Shown: positions 27,996 to 35,685 of the stretch, one piece after another
Layout of the letters: the number at the start of each line of letters is the position of its first letter
Position numbering within the stretch: the first letter of the stretch is position 1
Source of the DNA: Deltaproteobacteria bacterium
GTDB taxonomy: Bacteria > Desulfobacterota > Syntrophia > Syntrophales > JACQWR01
Direction: 5' to 3'
Length of the DNA: 64,000 nt
Assembly (NCBI GenBank): GCA_016209105.1
Contig: JACQWR010000024.1
Span: 1-64,000 of the forward strand
Notes under the pieces: generated by a model
What the model saw: only the letters and a program-made list of their open reading frames with translations
Databases searched by the model: none
What the model was told of the DNA's origin: nothing
Program-made: the position numbers and the translations under genes

Positions 27996-28823
27996 TTAGG
28001 CAACCAGTGAATTTATGAACTCTTCTTCCTGGTGAATAACTTTTTCTATTTCCAGCAATTGAACCAGATCGGTCCCATTTTTTCGTTTTCCTATTCCGGC
28101 TATGTAACTATTATTGAGTGAACATATGGATTCAGGCAAGGCCTCAAAATTTGTTTCCGACATTTTTTCCACCGTTTCAATAGCATCAACCGTCGCAGCA
28201 ATTACCTTCCCCTGTAACTCCAAACATACGGCAATCTCGCGATTTGCCTCCCGCATAAGCATCTTTGCCTCTGAAAACAATCCGATCATTTCGGCTAAAG
28301 CGCCTTTTTTTGTTTGGTTGATTATCTCATACGCCGAGTCGAAATCCTCTTTCGCGACCGATTCTTTTACCTTGACGGCAACGGAATGTATTTCCTTATG
28401 CGGCGCATCGAATTTTTTCAGACAGCCAGCCAACGTTCTGTTTTCCGTTTTAAAATTATCGTACCATTTCCCGAATGCACATTCGTGGGGATCCGTGGTA
28501 AGCGTGAATTCCCGGTGTTCCCCGACTGAAGATTCCAATTCTGCAATCCAGTTCTTATGTTCCTCTTCGCGTGCATCCAGCAGATGAATTATATCCTCAA
28601 CCTCAGCCAGAAGCGATCTCATTCCCAATCTCATTCTCAAATCCAGAACGGGGAACACCTTGCCCCGAAGATCAATCACCCCTCTGACATGGGGTGGCAT
28701 TTGCGGCACGGCAACGACCTTCGGCAAGGTCACCATTTCTCGAACATATTTTATAGACACGGCAAACTGTTGATTCAGCAGGCGAAAAATCACCCACGGT
28801 ACATCTGTTGAAAAATCATTCAT
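27996..28823 (-). CDS. CheW-like protein with inserted CZB domain
   Basis: A 275-residue coupling protein. The first CheW half (WVIFRLLNQQFAVSIKYVREMV ... VRGVIDLRGKVFPVLDLRMRLGM) covers residues 10-70. A chemoreceptor zinc-binding (CZB) domain then interrupts it, about 80-175, with EEHKNWIAELE, CAFGKWYDNF and APHKEIH giving the His, Cys, His and His zinc ligands. CheW resumes with EIAVCLELQGKVIAATVDAIETVE and ends in a helix. CheW couples receptors to CheA; CZB senses zinc or oxidants. No chemotaxis gene lies nearby, so its receptor partner is elsewhere. Confidence 0.88.
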   Translation of the reverse strand: MNDFSTDVPWVIFRLLNQQFAVSIKYVREMVTLPKVVAVPQMPPHVRGVIDLRGKVFPVLDLRMRLGMRSLLAEVEDIIHLLDAREEEHKNWIAELESSVGEHREFTLTTDPHECAFGKWYDNFKTENRTLAGCLKKFDAPHKEIHSVAVKVKESVAKEDFDSAYEIINQTKKGALAEMIGLFSEAKMLMREANREIAVCLELQGKVIAATVDAIETVEKMSETNFEALPESICSLNNSYIAGIGKRKNGTDLVQLLEIEKVIHQEEEFINSLVA

Positions 28824-28914
28824 CGCTTACTCCATTTTGATTGATAACAGTTCTTGAGCGAGTATATCAGAGATCATCGTCAGGTTAACGAAAAAAACTG
28901 ATGTGAAGCTCTCC

Positions 28915-28952
28915 GCCTACAAGGCGGGGCTTGCAGGGTGCGCCCCCGGTCA
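28915..28952 (+). repeat. GC-hairpin repeat family, copy B (short)
   Basis: GAAGCTCTCCGCCTACAAGG, then CGGGGCTTGCAGGGTGCGCCCCCGGTCA. It joins the first few bases of the family's left end to its right end, as if the middle had been deleted. Confidence 0.7.
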
Positions 28953-29066
28953 AGCCTCTTGTATTGTTTGTTAGTACGTCGCAACTACTGATAACTCTCT
29001 TGAACTATCGGCATTCAGGCATGATTACTTTAACAACAAACGATCCTTAAGGAACATTATCGTCCA

Positions 29067-29122
29067 TCACTCGCTTGCTTACCCCGCGACACGCCACGGG
29101 GAATGCGCTCGCTGCCGAATTC
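29067..29122 (+). repeat. ~60-bp dispersed repeat, copy 1
   Basis: Holds TTACCCCGCGACACGCCACG, then GGGAATGCGCTCGCTG and GAATTC. The reverse complement of 53859-53917 matches it at roughly 85 percent. The CCCCG / CGGGG arms can pair. Confidence 0.6.
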
Positions 29123-29195
29123 ACCATTGACCTGAACAGATTACCCTGCTATCGTGCAAACCGTATATGCTCAACACTGTCAACTGGAGGTGCTG

Positions 29196-30206
29196 ATGCT
29201 CATAGTCATGAGTCATCGAGCCACGGAGGCTGAATTGGATGCTGTCGTTAAAGCCGTGCAGGACATGGGTTTAAGGGCAACACCCATACCCGGCAGTGAA
29301 CGGACGGCGATAGGAGTGCTCGGCAATGAAGGTTATGTGGATGATCTGACCATCCGCGACCTTCCCGGCATTAAGGAAATCCTCCATGTCTCCAAGCCCT
29401 ATAAACTGGTTTCCCGGGACTTTCACCCGCAGAGCAGCGTGGTAAACGTACGCGGCGTCGCCATAGGCGAAGGGTGCCGTCCCATTGTCGCCGCCGGTCC
29501 CTGCGCTGTGGAAGGAGAGGAACAGATTGTCAAAACCGCCCTGGCGGTCAAGGCAGCCGGTGCCGATCTGTTGCGCGGCGGGGCATTTAAACCGAGGACC
29601 GGCCCGCACACGTTCCAGGGTTTGCGGGAAGAGGGCTTGCGTCTCCTGGCCCTGGCGAGGAAGGAAAGCGGGCTCCCCATCGTGACGGAAGTGATGAGTC
29701 CCGAAAACGTGGGGGTTGTCGCCGAATATGCGGACCTGCTCCAGGTCGGCGCCCGGAACATGCAGAATTTCGACCTTCTGAAGGAGCTTGGCAGGATACG
29801 AAAACCGGTGCTGCTCAAACGGGGAATGAGCGCCACCATCGAGGAATTTCTTTCCTCCGCCGAGTACATCCTGACGGGAGGCAATACCGAGGTCATCCTC
29901 TGCGAGAGGGGAATCCGCACCTTTGAAACCGCCACTCGCAACACCATGGACCTGTCGGTTGTTCCGCTCATCAAGGAGCTTTCCCATTTGCCTATCATGG
30001 TGGACCCGTCTCATGCCACCGGCAAGCGGAGCCTGGTTCCTCCCATGACCAAAGCGGCGCTCGTCGCGGGGGCGCACGGCATACTGATCGAAGTCCATCC
30101 GGAGCCGGAAAAGGCCTTATCCGATGGTCCGCAATCACTGACGTTTCAAGGGTTTGCCGCCCTGATGGACGATGTCAGAAAATTGAATTCATTCCTCCAT
30201 TTCTAA
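29196..30206 (+). CDS. aroF: 3-deoxy-7-phosphoheptulonate synthase, type I beta
   Basis: A 336-residue DAHP synthase, first step of the shikimate pathway (PEP plus erythrose 4-phosphate). A ferredoxin-like regulatory domain covers residues 1-70 ([20 protein letters not shown]), then the TIM barrel: [59 protein letters not shown] and the metal/phosphate site DPSHATGKR. This layout is that of the Thermotoga-like I-beta class with an N-terminal regulatory domain. GGAGG lies before the ATG at 29196; an upstream ATG at 29154 is unsupported. Single gene, no operon partner. Confidence 0.95.
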   Translation: MLIVMSHRATEAELDAVVKAVQDMGLRATPIPGSERTAIGVLGNEGYVDDLTIRDLPGIKEILHVSKPYKLVSRDFHPQSSVVNVRGVAIGEGCRPIVAAGPCAVEGEEQIVKTALAVKAAGADLLRGGAFKPRTGPHTFQGLREEGLRLLALARKESGLPIVTEVMSPENVGVVAEYADLLQVGARNMQNFDLLKELGRIRKPVLLKRGMSATIEEFLSSAEYILTGGNTEVILCERGIRTFETATRNTMDLSVVPLIKELSHLPIMVDPSHATGKRSLVPPMTKAALVAGAHGILIEVHPEPEKALSDGPQSLTFQGFAALMDDVRKLNSFLHF

Positions 30207-30279
30207 TCCTCACGGAACGATCATCGAAGCGCCTGTTCGTTCCCCTCTTCCCTAAGCTCATATTTTTCTAAAAAAATTC

Positions 30280-30324
30280 TTGACAAACAGAAATGAAAGA
30301 ACGTAAAATATCAATATATATTGA
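30280..30324 (+). promoter_or_regulatory. Promoter and palindromic operator of the ArsR gene
   Basis: TTGACA at 30280-30285 and TAAAAT at 30304-30309 with an 18-bp spacer. The perfect palindrome TCAATATATATTGA lies at 30311-30324, just beyond the -10 box. This arrangement is typical of autorepression by an ArsR-type dimer. Confidence 0.65.
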
Positions 30325-30348
30325 ATCAGTGACAATTAGTGATGAATT

Positions 30349-30666
30349 ATGAAACCGAGATGCTGCACGAATAAGAAAAACAGTCAGGATATACGAAAGA
30401 CTGCCGAGTTTCTGAAAATTATTACCGAAGAAAACCGGCTCAAAATACTTTGTATCCTCCAAGAAGAAGAGCTGTGTGTTCTTGATATCTGGCAATATTT
30501 GACGCTCCCGCAAAATCTGACTTCTCATCATCTCAAAGTGCTGAAAGATTTCAATCTTATTGCTTCGAGAAAAGCCGGGTTACGGGTATTCTACTCCATA
30601 AACAAAAAAGTCCTCAACAGATATTCAAAGCTGTTAAACAAATTTTTAAATTTATGCGGTGAATAG
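30349..30666 (+). CDS. ArsR-family transcriptional regulator
   Basis: A 105-residue winged-helix repressor of the ArsR/SmtB family. The fold reads AEFLKIITEENRLKILCILQEEELCVLDI, then the recognition helix LPQNLTSHHLKVLKDFNLIASRK and the wing GLRVFYSINKK. Two adjacent Cys at residues 5-6 and ELCVLD in the helix-3 region (the ELCVCDL-like position) could contribute to metal or arsenical sensing, but the second Cys of the classical CxC is missing. A palindromic operator lies in its promoter. It is followed by the FmdE, rhodanese and molybdoenzyme genes, which it might control. Confidence 0.88.
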   Translation: MKPRCCTNKKNSQDIRKTAEFLKIITEENRLKILCILQEEELCVLDIWQYLTLPQNLTSHHLKVLKDFNLIASRKAGLRVFYSINKKVLNRYSKLLNKFLNLCGE

Positions 30667-30747
30667 ACTCATGAGAACAGAAGCTCTCCTTAAGCACGCT
30701 GCGGGAGGATTTGGTTCCGATAAGTTTGGTAAATATGGAGAAATTTG

Positions 30748-31326
30748 ATGCGGAGCCAGATGACCGTCTGCGGCAGATCGTTTGAAGATTTCTTAAGCAC
30801 CATAGAGCGCTTCCACGGGTGCACTGCCCCCGGCGTGGTAATCGGCGGTTTCATGGTGGACTTGGCGCAGGAGCATATCGGCCCCGATGTGGAAGCGGAT
30901 GCGATTGTGGAGGCTACCCACTGTCTGCCTGACGCCATCCAACTCTTCACGCCGTGCACATACGGCAATGGATGGATGAAGGTAATTGATTGGGATAAAT
31001 TTGCCCTCACCCTTTACAACAAGAAGACGCTGGAGGGGGTTCGGGTCTGGCTCGATTTAGAGAAGATACGGCTCTTTCCCAATATTTACAACTGGTATAT
31101 GCGGTTGACGCCGAAAGGCGACCTCCCCCTTGGCGTTCTCCTGAAAAGCATTGAGGAGGCGGGAAGGCGCATGCTCTCCTGCGCTCCCGTCCAGGTTGTA
31201 CAGTACTATGGGAAAATCAGGAAGGGGAAGAGCGGGGTCTGCTCGAAATGCGGTGAAGCATACCCCCTTAGCCAAGGCGATTGCTGCCTCTCCTGTCAGG
31301 GGAAAAGTTATTTTAAAACAAAATGA
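30748..31326 (+). CDS. FmdE-domain protein with C-terminal zinc ribbon
   Basis: A 192-residue protein of the FmdE (formylmethanofuran dehydrogenase subunit E) family. The domain signature is ERFHGCTAPGVVIGGFMVDLA followed by ATHCLPDAIQLFTPCTYGNGWMKVIDWDKFALTLY, with the Cys/His metal ligands intact. A four-Cys zinc ribbon (CSKCGEAYPLSQGDCCLSC) ends it. In bacteria FmdE proteins are often found beside molybdoenzymes; the biochemical role is unknown. The ATG at 30748 has GGAG eight bases upstream. It lies between arsR and the rhodanese gene. Confidence 0.85.
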   Translation: MRSQMTVCGRSFEDFLSTIERFHGCTAPGVVIGGFMVDLAQEHIGPDVEADAIVEATHCLPDAIQLFTPCTYGNGWMKVIDWDKFALTLYNKKTLEGVRVWLDLEKIRLFPNIYNWYMRLTPKGDLPLGVLLKSIEEAGRRMLSCAPVQVVQYYGKIRKGKSGVCSKCGEAYPLSQGDCCLSCQGKSYFKTK

Positions 31327-31430
31327 GCTGAGCGTTTTTTTTGATGGTGGGTGAATATCTCCGTATCGCTATAACGAGTGTTTAAAAGGGTGATTTCAAT
31401 AATACATAATTGAGGAGAAAGGAGAACAAC

Positions 31431-31883
31431 ATGTTTAAGAAAGCATTGGTTTTTATGGTGGGGCTGGCATTGGTACTTTCGATGGTCAATATCGGGATTT
31501 CGGCAGATCCACCGCCGGCCATGAATCCTAAAGTCAAGGCAACGCTCGATAGCGCCAAGGCAGCAATAAAAAAGGTTTCCGCCGAGAATGTCAAAAAAGC
31601 CATTGATTCGAAGGAAAAGGCCATCATCCTTGACGTCCGCGATGGAGGAGAATTTGCCGCCGGGCACCTTCCAGGCGCCATCAATATCTCCCGCGGAACC
31701 CTGGAGTTTGTCGTTTTCGGCAAGATTCCCGATCAGAACGCCAAGATCTACGTCTACTGCAAAACGGCGGCCCGCTCCGCACTTGCCACCAAGACCCTTA
31801 ACGACCTGGGGTATAAGAATGCCGTCCTGATGGACGCCCCGTATGAAAACTGGGTCAAGGCCGGTTACCCGGTCGAACGTTAA
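31431..31883 (+). CDS. Periplasmic rhodanese-like sulfurtransferase
   Basis: A 150-residue exported single-domain rhodanese. The signal peptide is residues 1-24 (FKKALVFMVGLALVLSMVNIGISA). The domain runs from VKKAIDSKEKAIILDVRDGGEFAAGHLPGA to the active-site loop YCKTAARSALA, with Cys near residue 108, and ends DAPYENWVKAGYPV. It should carry sulfane sulfur in the periplasm. GGAG-rich ribosome site. It lies 100 bp ahead of a molybdopterin oxidoreductase operon of the polysulfide/thiosulfate type, which suggests it shuttles sulfur to or from that enzyme. Confidence 0.9.
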   Translation: MFKKALVFMVGLALVLSMVNIGISADPPPAMNPKVKATLDSAKAAIKKVSAENVKKAIDSKEKAIILDVRDGGEFAAGHLPGAINISRGTLEFVVFGKIPDQNAKIYVYCKTAARSALATKTLNDLGYKNAVLMDAPYENWVKAGYPVER

Positions 31884-31984
31884 ACGTTTAGCAAGGGGAA
31901 TAGGCGTGGGGCGCTCGGAGAACGTCCGGGCGCCCGCACGTTCTTCCGTAAACTTTTTCTCTTGAAGGATATCATACCGGTAAA

Positions 31985-34171
31985 ATGCAAGACAAATCGT
32001 TAAAGTTGTCGCGACGGAGTTTCTTACGGGGATCCGCCTTGACCGCAGGCGCCCTTTCCCTGGGACTCCTCGATTTTCAAAGCTGGGCAAAGTCGAACGC
32101 CGCAGCTCCTGTCCGCCGTATTCCTACGATCTGCAACGGGTGCGGGAATCGCTGCTCCCTTTTTGCCTATGTCAAAAACGGGCGCATCTGGCGAATCGAA
32201 GGAAACCGCGAGGCCAACGGCAACCAGGGCGTGGTCTGCCCCAAGGGGCACGGCTATCTGCATGATTTGTATAACCCAAACCGGATCCGTTCCCCCTTGA
32301 AACGGGTGGAGGGAAAGTTTCAGCCCATCTCGTGGGAACAGGCCTATAAGGAAATCGCCCAGAAGATTAACATTATCCTGATGGAGAACGGCCCCGAGTC
32401 AGTCTTCTGGGTCAATTATCCCCAGCCCAACCATGCGTATGCGCTGAGATTCATGCACTCCCTGGGCAGTCCCCACTATTTCACCCACGGATCCACCTGC
32501 TATACGGCCCGAAACGCCGCCTGGAATTTCACCGTGGGAAAGCTCCCCTCCAATGATCTCGCAAATTCGCGGTTCATCATGACCATCGGACGAAACCCCG
32601 CCGGCGGGATTGATCTCGGGCAGGTCAGGGACATCGTCAAGGCCAAGGAGAGGGGGGCCAAGATTATCGTTGTTGATCCGCGACACAATGAAACGGCCAT
32701 CCTGGCCGATGAATGGCTGCCCATCAAACCGGGAACGGATCTGGCTTTTCTGCTCGCGATGATCAATGTAATGGTCGGGGAAACACTGTACGACAAAGAG
32801 TTTGTCGCCAACAACACCGTGGGGTTTCAGCAACTGGAGGATGAAATCATCAACTATCCCCCTCAGTGGGCCGAGAAGATCTGCGATATCCCCGCCGAGA
32901 CCATTACCCGCGTTACCCGTGAGATCGCCCGCGCAAAACCGTACGCCCTCATCCACCGGGGCTATCATGGCGCGATCGGCGCCCAGTACCTAAACAGCTT
33001 CCAGACGGCGCGGGCACTCGCCATCGCGAACAGCCTCCTAGGAAATATCAACCGGAAAGGGGGCATCTATTTCCCCGAATCGGCCGAACTCGGGGAACTC
33101 CAGCCTACCCACCCGGCCCCTGCCGGCCCCGCCGGCCCGAAGGCCGATGGAACGGGAATCCCCGGACGATATCCCCTGGGTTCTTACGGCGACGGGATAT
33201 CCCATGCCATCCCCGAATTGGCCTTGCGCGGGGTATTGAAGTGCGGCTTTGTCTACCACCACAACCCGCTCAGGACAAATCCCAATCCCCAGAGGGTGAT
33301 CGCCGGCTACCGGAAGCTGGAGCTCCTCGTGGTTATTGATCCGGTCCTCTCGGAGACCGCCTCGATCGCCCACTATGTCCTTCCCGCCTCGTTCTATCTG
33401 GAGGCGGATGAGGCGGTGGACACCAAGCATTACGGCAAGAGGGCGCAGGTCAGTATCCAGCGGAAGGTCATCGCCCCCCTGTTCGATTCACGGTCGGGTT
33501 TCCAGATCATCGGCGATTTGGCCAAGCACCTCGGCATCGGCAAGTATTTCAATTTCACGCTCGATGAGGCGAACGAGCTGCGGCTCAAACCCCTGGGGGT
33601 AGCGCTGAAGGATCTGAAGGCCAAGGGCATTTTGCCGGTCGGGGAAGCGTGGAAAGAAGGGTTCGGGAAACTGGAAACGCCGTCGGGAAAAGTGGAAATC
33701 GCTTCATCAACCCTTGAGAGACTCGGTTACCCGGCAATCCCTCGGTGGGAAGCTCCTCTGGTCTCGCCGGACGACAAAGACCCCCATTCCTTCCGCTTGA
33801 TCCACGGGAAACAGGCCATTCATACCCACGCCATGACGGCCAACCAGCCCTATCTCATGGCCATCAGCCGTCGGTACGACATGATCCGATTGTTGATCAA
33901 CCGTAAAAGGGCGGAAAAGATCGGTTTGAAGGATGGGGACGTGGTGAAAATCAAATCCCTGGTCGGAGAAGGGGAGATCCGCGTGAAACTGACCGAAGGG
34001 CTCCACCCCTCCTGTGTTTGGCTCCCCAGCGGTTACGGGATTTTTTCCAAACATTTGACGACGGCCTATGATCAGGGTCTATCCTACAACGATTTTCTCC
34101 CGACGCTGTTCGATCCCACCGTGGGTCATGCCATGTCTTCGGAGGTCATCGTGCAGGTGAAAAAGGCGTAA
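31985..34171 (+). CDS. Molybdopterin oxidoreductase catalytic subunit (Psr/Phs-like)
   Basis: A 728-residue DMSO-reductase-family catalytic subunit. The Tat signal SRRSFLRGSALTAG is at residues 9-22, so it is exported folded. The [4Fe-4S] ligands are CNGCGNRC near residues 48-55 and VCPKG near 83. The likely Mo ligand Cys lies in HGSTCYTARNA near 172, as in polysulfide, thiosulfate and arsenate reductases rather than the Ser of DMSO reductase. The C-terminal dinucleotide-binding domain follows. It heads a five-gene operon with ferredoxin, TorD, lipoprotein and NrfD genes. A sulfur-compound reductase is inferred from the rhodanese neighbour; arsenate is a weaker alternative. Confidence 0.9.
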   Translation: MQDKSLKLSRRSFLRGSALTAGALSLGLLDFQSWAKSNAAAPVRRIPTICNGCGNRCSLFAYVKNGRIWRIEGNREANGNQGVVCPKGHGYLHDLYNPNRIRSPLKRVEGKFQPISWEQAYKEIAQKINIILMENGPESVFWVNYPQPNHAYALRFMHSLGSPHYFTHGSTCYTARNAAWNFTVGKLPSNDLANSRFIMTIGRNPAGGIDLGQVRDIVKAKERGAKIIVVDPRHNETAILADEWLPIKPGTDLAFLLAMINVMVGETLYDKEFVANNTVGFQQLEDEIINYPPQWAEKICDIPAETITRVTREIARAKPYALIHRGYHGAIGAQYLNSFQTARALAIANSLLGNINRKGGIYFPESAELGELQPTHPAPAGPAGPKADGTGIPGRYPLGSYGDGISHAIPELALRGVLKCGFVYHHNPLRTNPNPQRVIAGYRKLELLVVIDPVLSETASIAHYVLPASFYLEADEAVDTKHYGKRAQVSIQRKVIAPLFDSRSGFQIIGDLAKHLGIGKYFNFTLDEANELRLKPLGVALKDLKAKGILPVGEAWKEGFGKLETPSGKVEIASSTLERLGYPAIPRWEAPLVSPDDKDPHSFRLIHGKQAIHTHAMTANQPYLMAISRRYDMIRLLINRKRAEKIGLKDGDVVKIKSLVGEGEIRVKLTEGLHPSCVWLPSGYGIFSKHLTTAYDQGLSYNDFLPTLFDPTVGHAMSSEVIVQVKKA

Positions 34172-34181
34172 AGAGGCGAAT

Positions 34182-34727
34182 ATGGCAAGATACGGAATGG
34201 TCATTGACGAGACGAAATGCGTCGGCTGCTATGCCTGCCGCGTCGCCTGTCAAAATCAAAACCACCTGCGGGAGAATGAAGCCTATAACTATCTCGAAGA
34301 GCGGGAGTACGGGCAGTTCCCCAATTTCAATCGGGAGTTTTTGCCCCTCCAGTGCCAGCATTGCGACAACCCGCCCTGCGTGGCGGTTTGCCCCACAGGC
34401 GCGTCCCAAAAAAGGAAGGACGGGGTTGTCCTGGTCAACGAAAAAGATTGCATCGGATGCAAGTATTGCATCGCCGCCTGCCCCTACCATGTCCGCATCA
34501 TCAAAAAGGAAGGGTACATTGAAAAGTGCCGCTTCTGTATTGAGTTTGTGGAAGAAGGCGGAAAACCCGCCTGCATGACCACCTGCATGACCGGTGTTCG
34601 CCTGTTTGGCGATCTGGATGATCCCAACAGCGATATCTCACAATTCGTTGCCAAGAATCGGCATCGCCTGAGGGTATATAAAAGGGAACTGAACACCAAG
34701 CCGCGTATTTTTTACAGGAAGGCATGA
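34182..34727 (+). CDS. Four-cluster ferredoxin-like electron transfer subunit
   Basis: A 181-residue PsrB/DmsB-type protein with four [4Fe-4S] sites: CVGCYACRVAC near residues 13-23, CQHCDNPPCVAVC at 58-70, CIGCKYCIAAC at 91-101 and CRFCIEFVEEGGKPACMTTC at 116-135. It passes electrons between the NrfD quinol site and the molybdenum subunit on the outer face of the membrane. It has no signal peptide of its own and presumably rides with the Tat-exported subunit. It overlaps the torD start by four bases. Confidence 0.95.
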   Translation: MARYGMVIDETKCVGCYACRVACQNQNHLRENEAYNYLEEREYGQFPNFNREFLPLQCQHCDNPPCVAVCPTGASQKRKDGVVLVNEKDCIGCKYCIAACPYHVRIIKKEGYIEKCRFCIEFVEEGGKPACMTTCMTGVRLFGDLDDPNSDISQFVAKNRHRLRVYKRELNTKPRIFYRKA

Positions 34728-35380
34728 ACGTGATGACCAATGGGGAGAAAGAGCAGTTTTGCGCCTTTGCCGCATCGCTGCTGGCGCCGCCGGACGTGGC
34801 AATGGTAGATGATCTGCGGCAGGAAGAACTTCGGTCACTGATCGAGGCATACGCCCGCGAGTGGGGCGGTGACAGGCAACTGCCGTCGGCATTGACCAAA
34901 GAGGCCGGCAAGAAGGATTTCCTTTCCACCCTGCAAGAAGAATACGCGCGCCTTTTTGGCCAGTGGGAAGGAGAAAAGATTTCCCTGGTCGAATCCGCAT
35001 ACAAGCCCTGGACCACGGACAAGGAGTGCGGGATGGTTTTTGCCGCATCCACGGGTCTTGTCATGGGAGATTACGCGCTCCACATGCTGGAAATCTATCG
35101 GCAGTTGTCCCTAAAAGTGCCGGAGGAATTCCGCAGCATGCCCGATCATCTGGTTCTTGAACTGGACTTCCTTGCTCTCCTTTATAAGTTTGCATCGAGT
35201 GCACAGATTGAACGCTTCATTGGGGATCATCTGGACTGGGTCCCGGAGCTGAAAGAGGCAATGGAGAAGGCCAATCCCCATCCTTTCTATCGGAATGCCG
35301 TCGAACTGATCCATCTTTTTTTGCAAAATGAAGCGAAAAACGAGAAGGGTAACGATCATGGACAGAAGAAGATTCATTGA
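34724..35380 (+). CDS. TorD/DmsD-family molybdoenzyme chaperone
   Basis: A 218-residue all-helical chaperone of the TorD/DmsD family, which binds the Tat signal and protects the apo-molybdoenzyme during cofactor insertion. The pattern EEYARLFGQWEGEKISLVESAYKPWT (residues 72-97) and PDHLVLELDFLALLY (143-157) fits the family. Its ATG overlaps the ferredoxin stop (ATGA), and its last codons overlap the next gene. Cytoplasmic. Specificity for the operon's own catalytic subunit is inferred. Confidence 0.9.
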   Translation: MNVMTNGEKEQFCAFAASLLAPPDVAMVDDLRQEELRSLIEAYAREWGGDRQLPSALTKEAGKKDFLSTLQEEYARLFGQWEGEKISLVESAYKPWTTDKECGMVFAASTGLVMGDYALHMLEIYRQLSLKVPEEFRSMPDHLVLELDFLALLYKFASSAQIERFIGDHLDWVPELKEAMEKANPHPFYRNAVELIHLFLQNEAKNEKGNDHGQKKIH

Positions 35381-35615
35381 ATTCGGGATCGCCGCTCTGG
35401 CGGCGGGCGCCATATCCCTCATCGCGGGCTGCAGCGAGACGGAGACCATTCCCAAGCTGGCCAACCAGGAAAAGTTATGGAAAATGACCGCGATTTCAAC
35501 AAAGGTAAATGAGCCGGTTGATCTTGCCTATGTGAAAAACACGCCTGCTTTTTACCGGGATGCTTCTTATGGGAAAGAAGATCCCAACTTCAAACCCAAG
35601 ACGGGAGGCGGGTGA
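35358..35615 (+). CDS. Small twin-arginine/lipobox protein of the molybdoenzyme operon
   Basis: An 85-residue protein. RRRFIEFGIAALAAGAISLIAGC carries a Tat-like RRRF and a lipobox (LIAGC, Cys about residue 24), so it is probably an exported lipoprotein. The mature part is only about 60 residues, polar and ends in a Gly-rich tail. The start at 35358 has AAGGG upstream and overlaps the torD 3' end. It resembles small membrane-attached accessory subunits in some NrfD-linked operons, but I do not recognise a family. It may anchor or assemble the complex. Confidence 0.65.
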   Translation: MDRRRFIEFGIAALAAGAISLIAGCSETETIPKLANQEKLWKMTAISTKVNEPVDLAYVKNTPAFYRDASYGKEDPNFKPKTGGG

Positions 35616-35685
35616 AGCTAAAGGCGGATTCGCCGGAGGCGAATCGGGCAGACACGGACCGCGAACTGTCAGCAAGGAGTTTGGC

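Larger units (their letters stand above)
28824..29195. other. Intergenic region with two dispersed repeats
   Basis: Divergent spacer of 370 bp between the CheW-CZB gene and DAHP synthase. It holds GC-hairpin copy B (28915-28952) and one ~60-bp repeat (29067-29122). No gene is visible. Confidence 0.5.

Noticed and set aside
31985..34171. Respiratory arsenate reductase ArrA
   Set aside because: ArsR proximity alone is weak; the rhodanese, PsrB- and NrfD-type partners fit sulfur-compound reductases better, though arsenate is not excluded.
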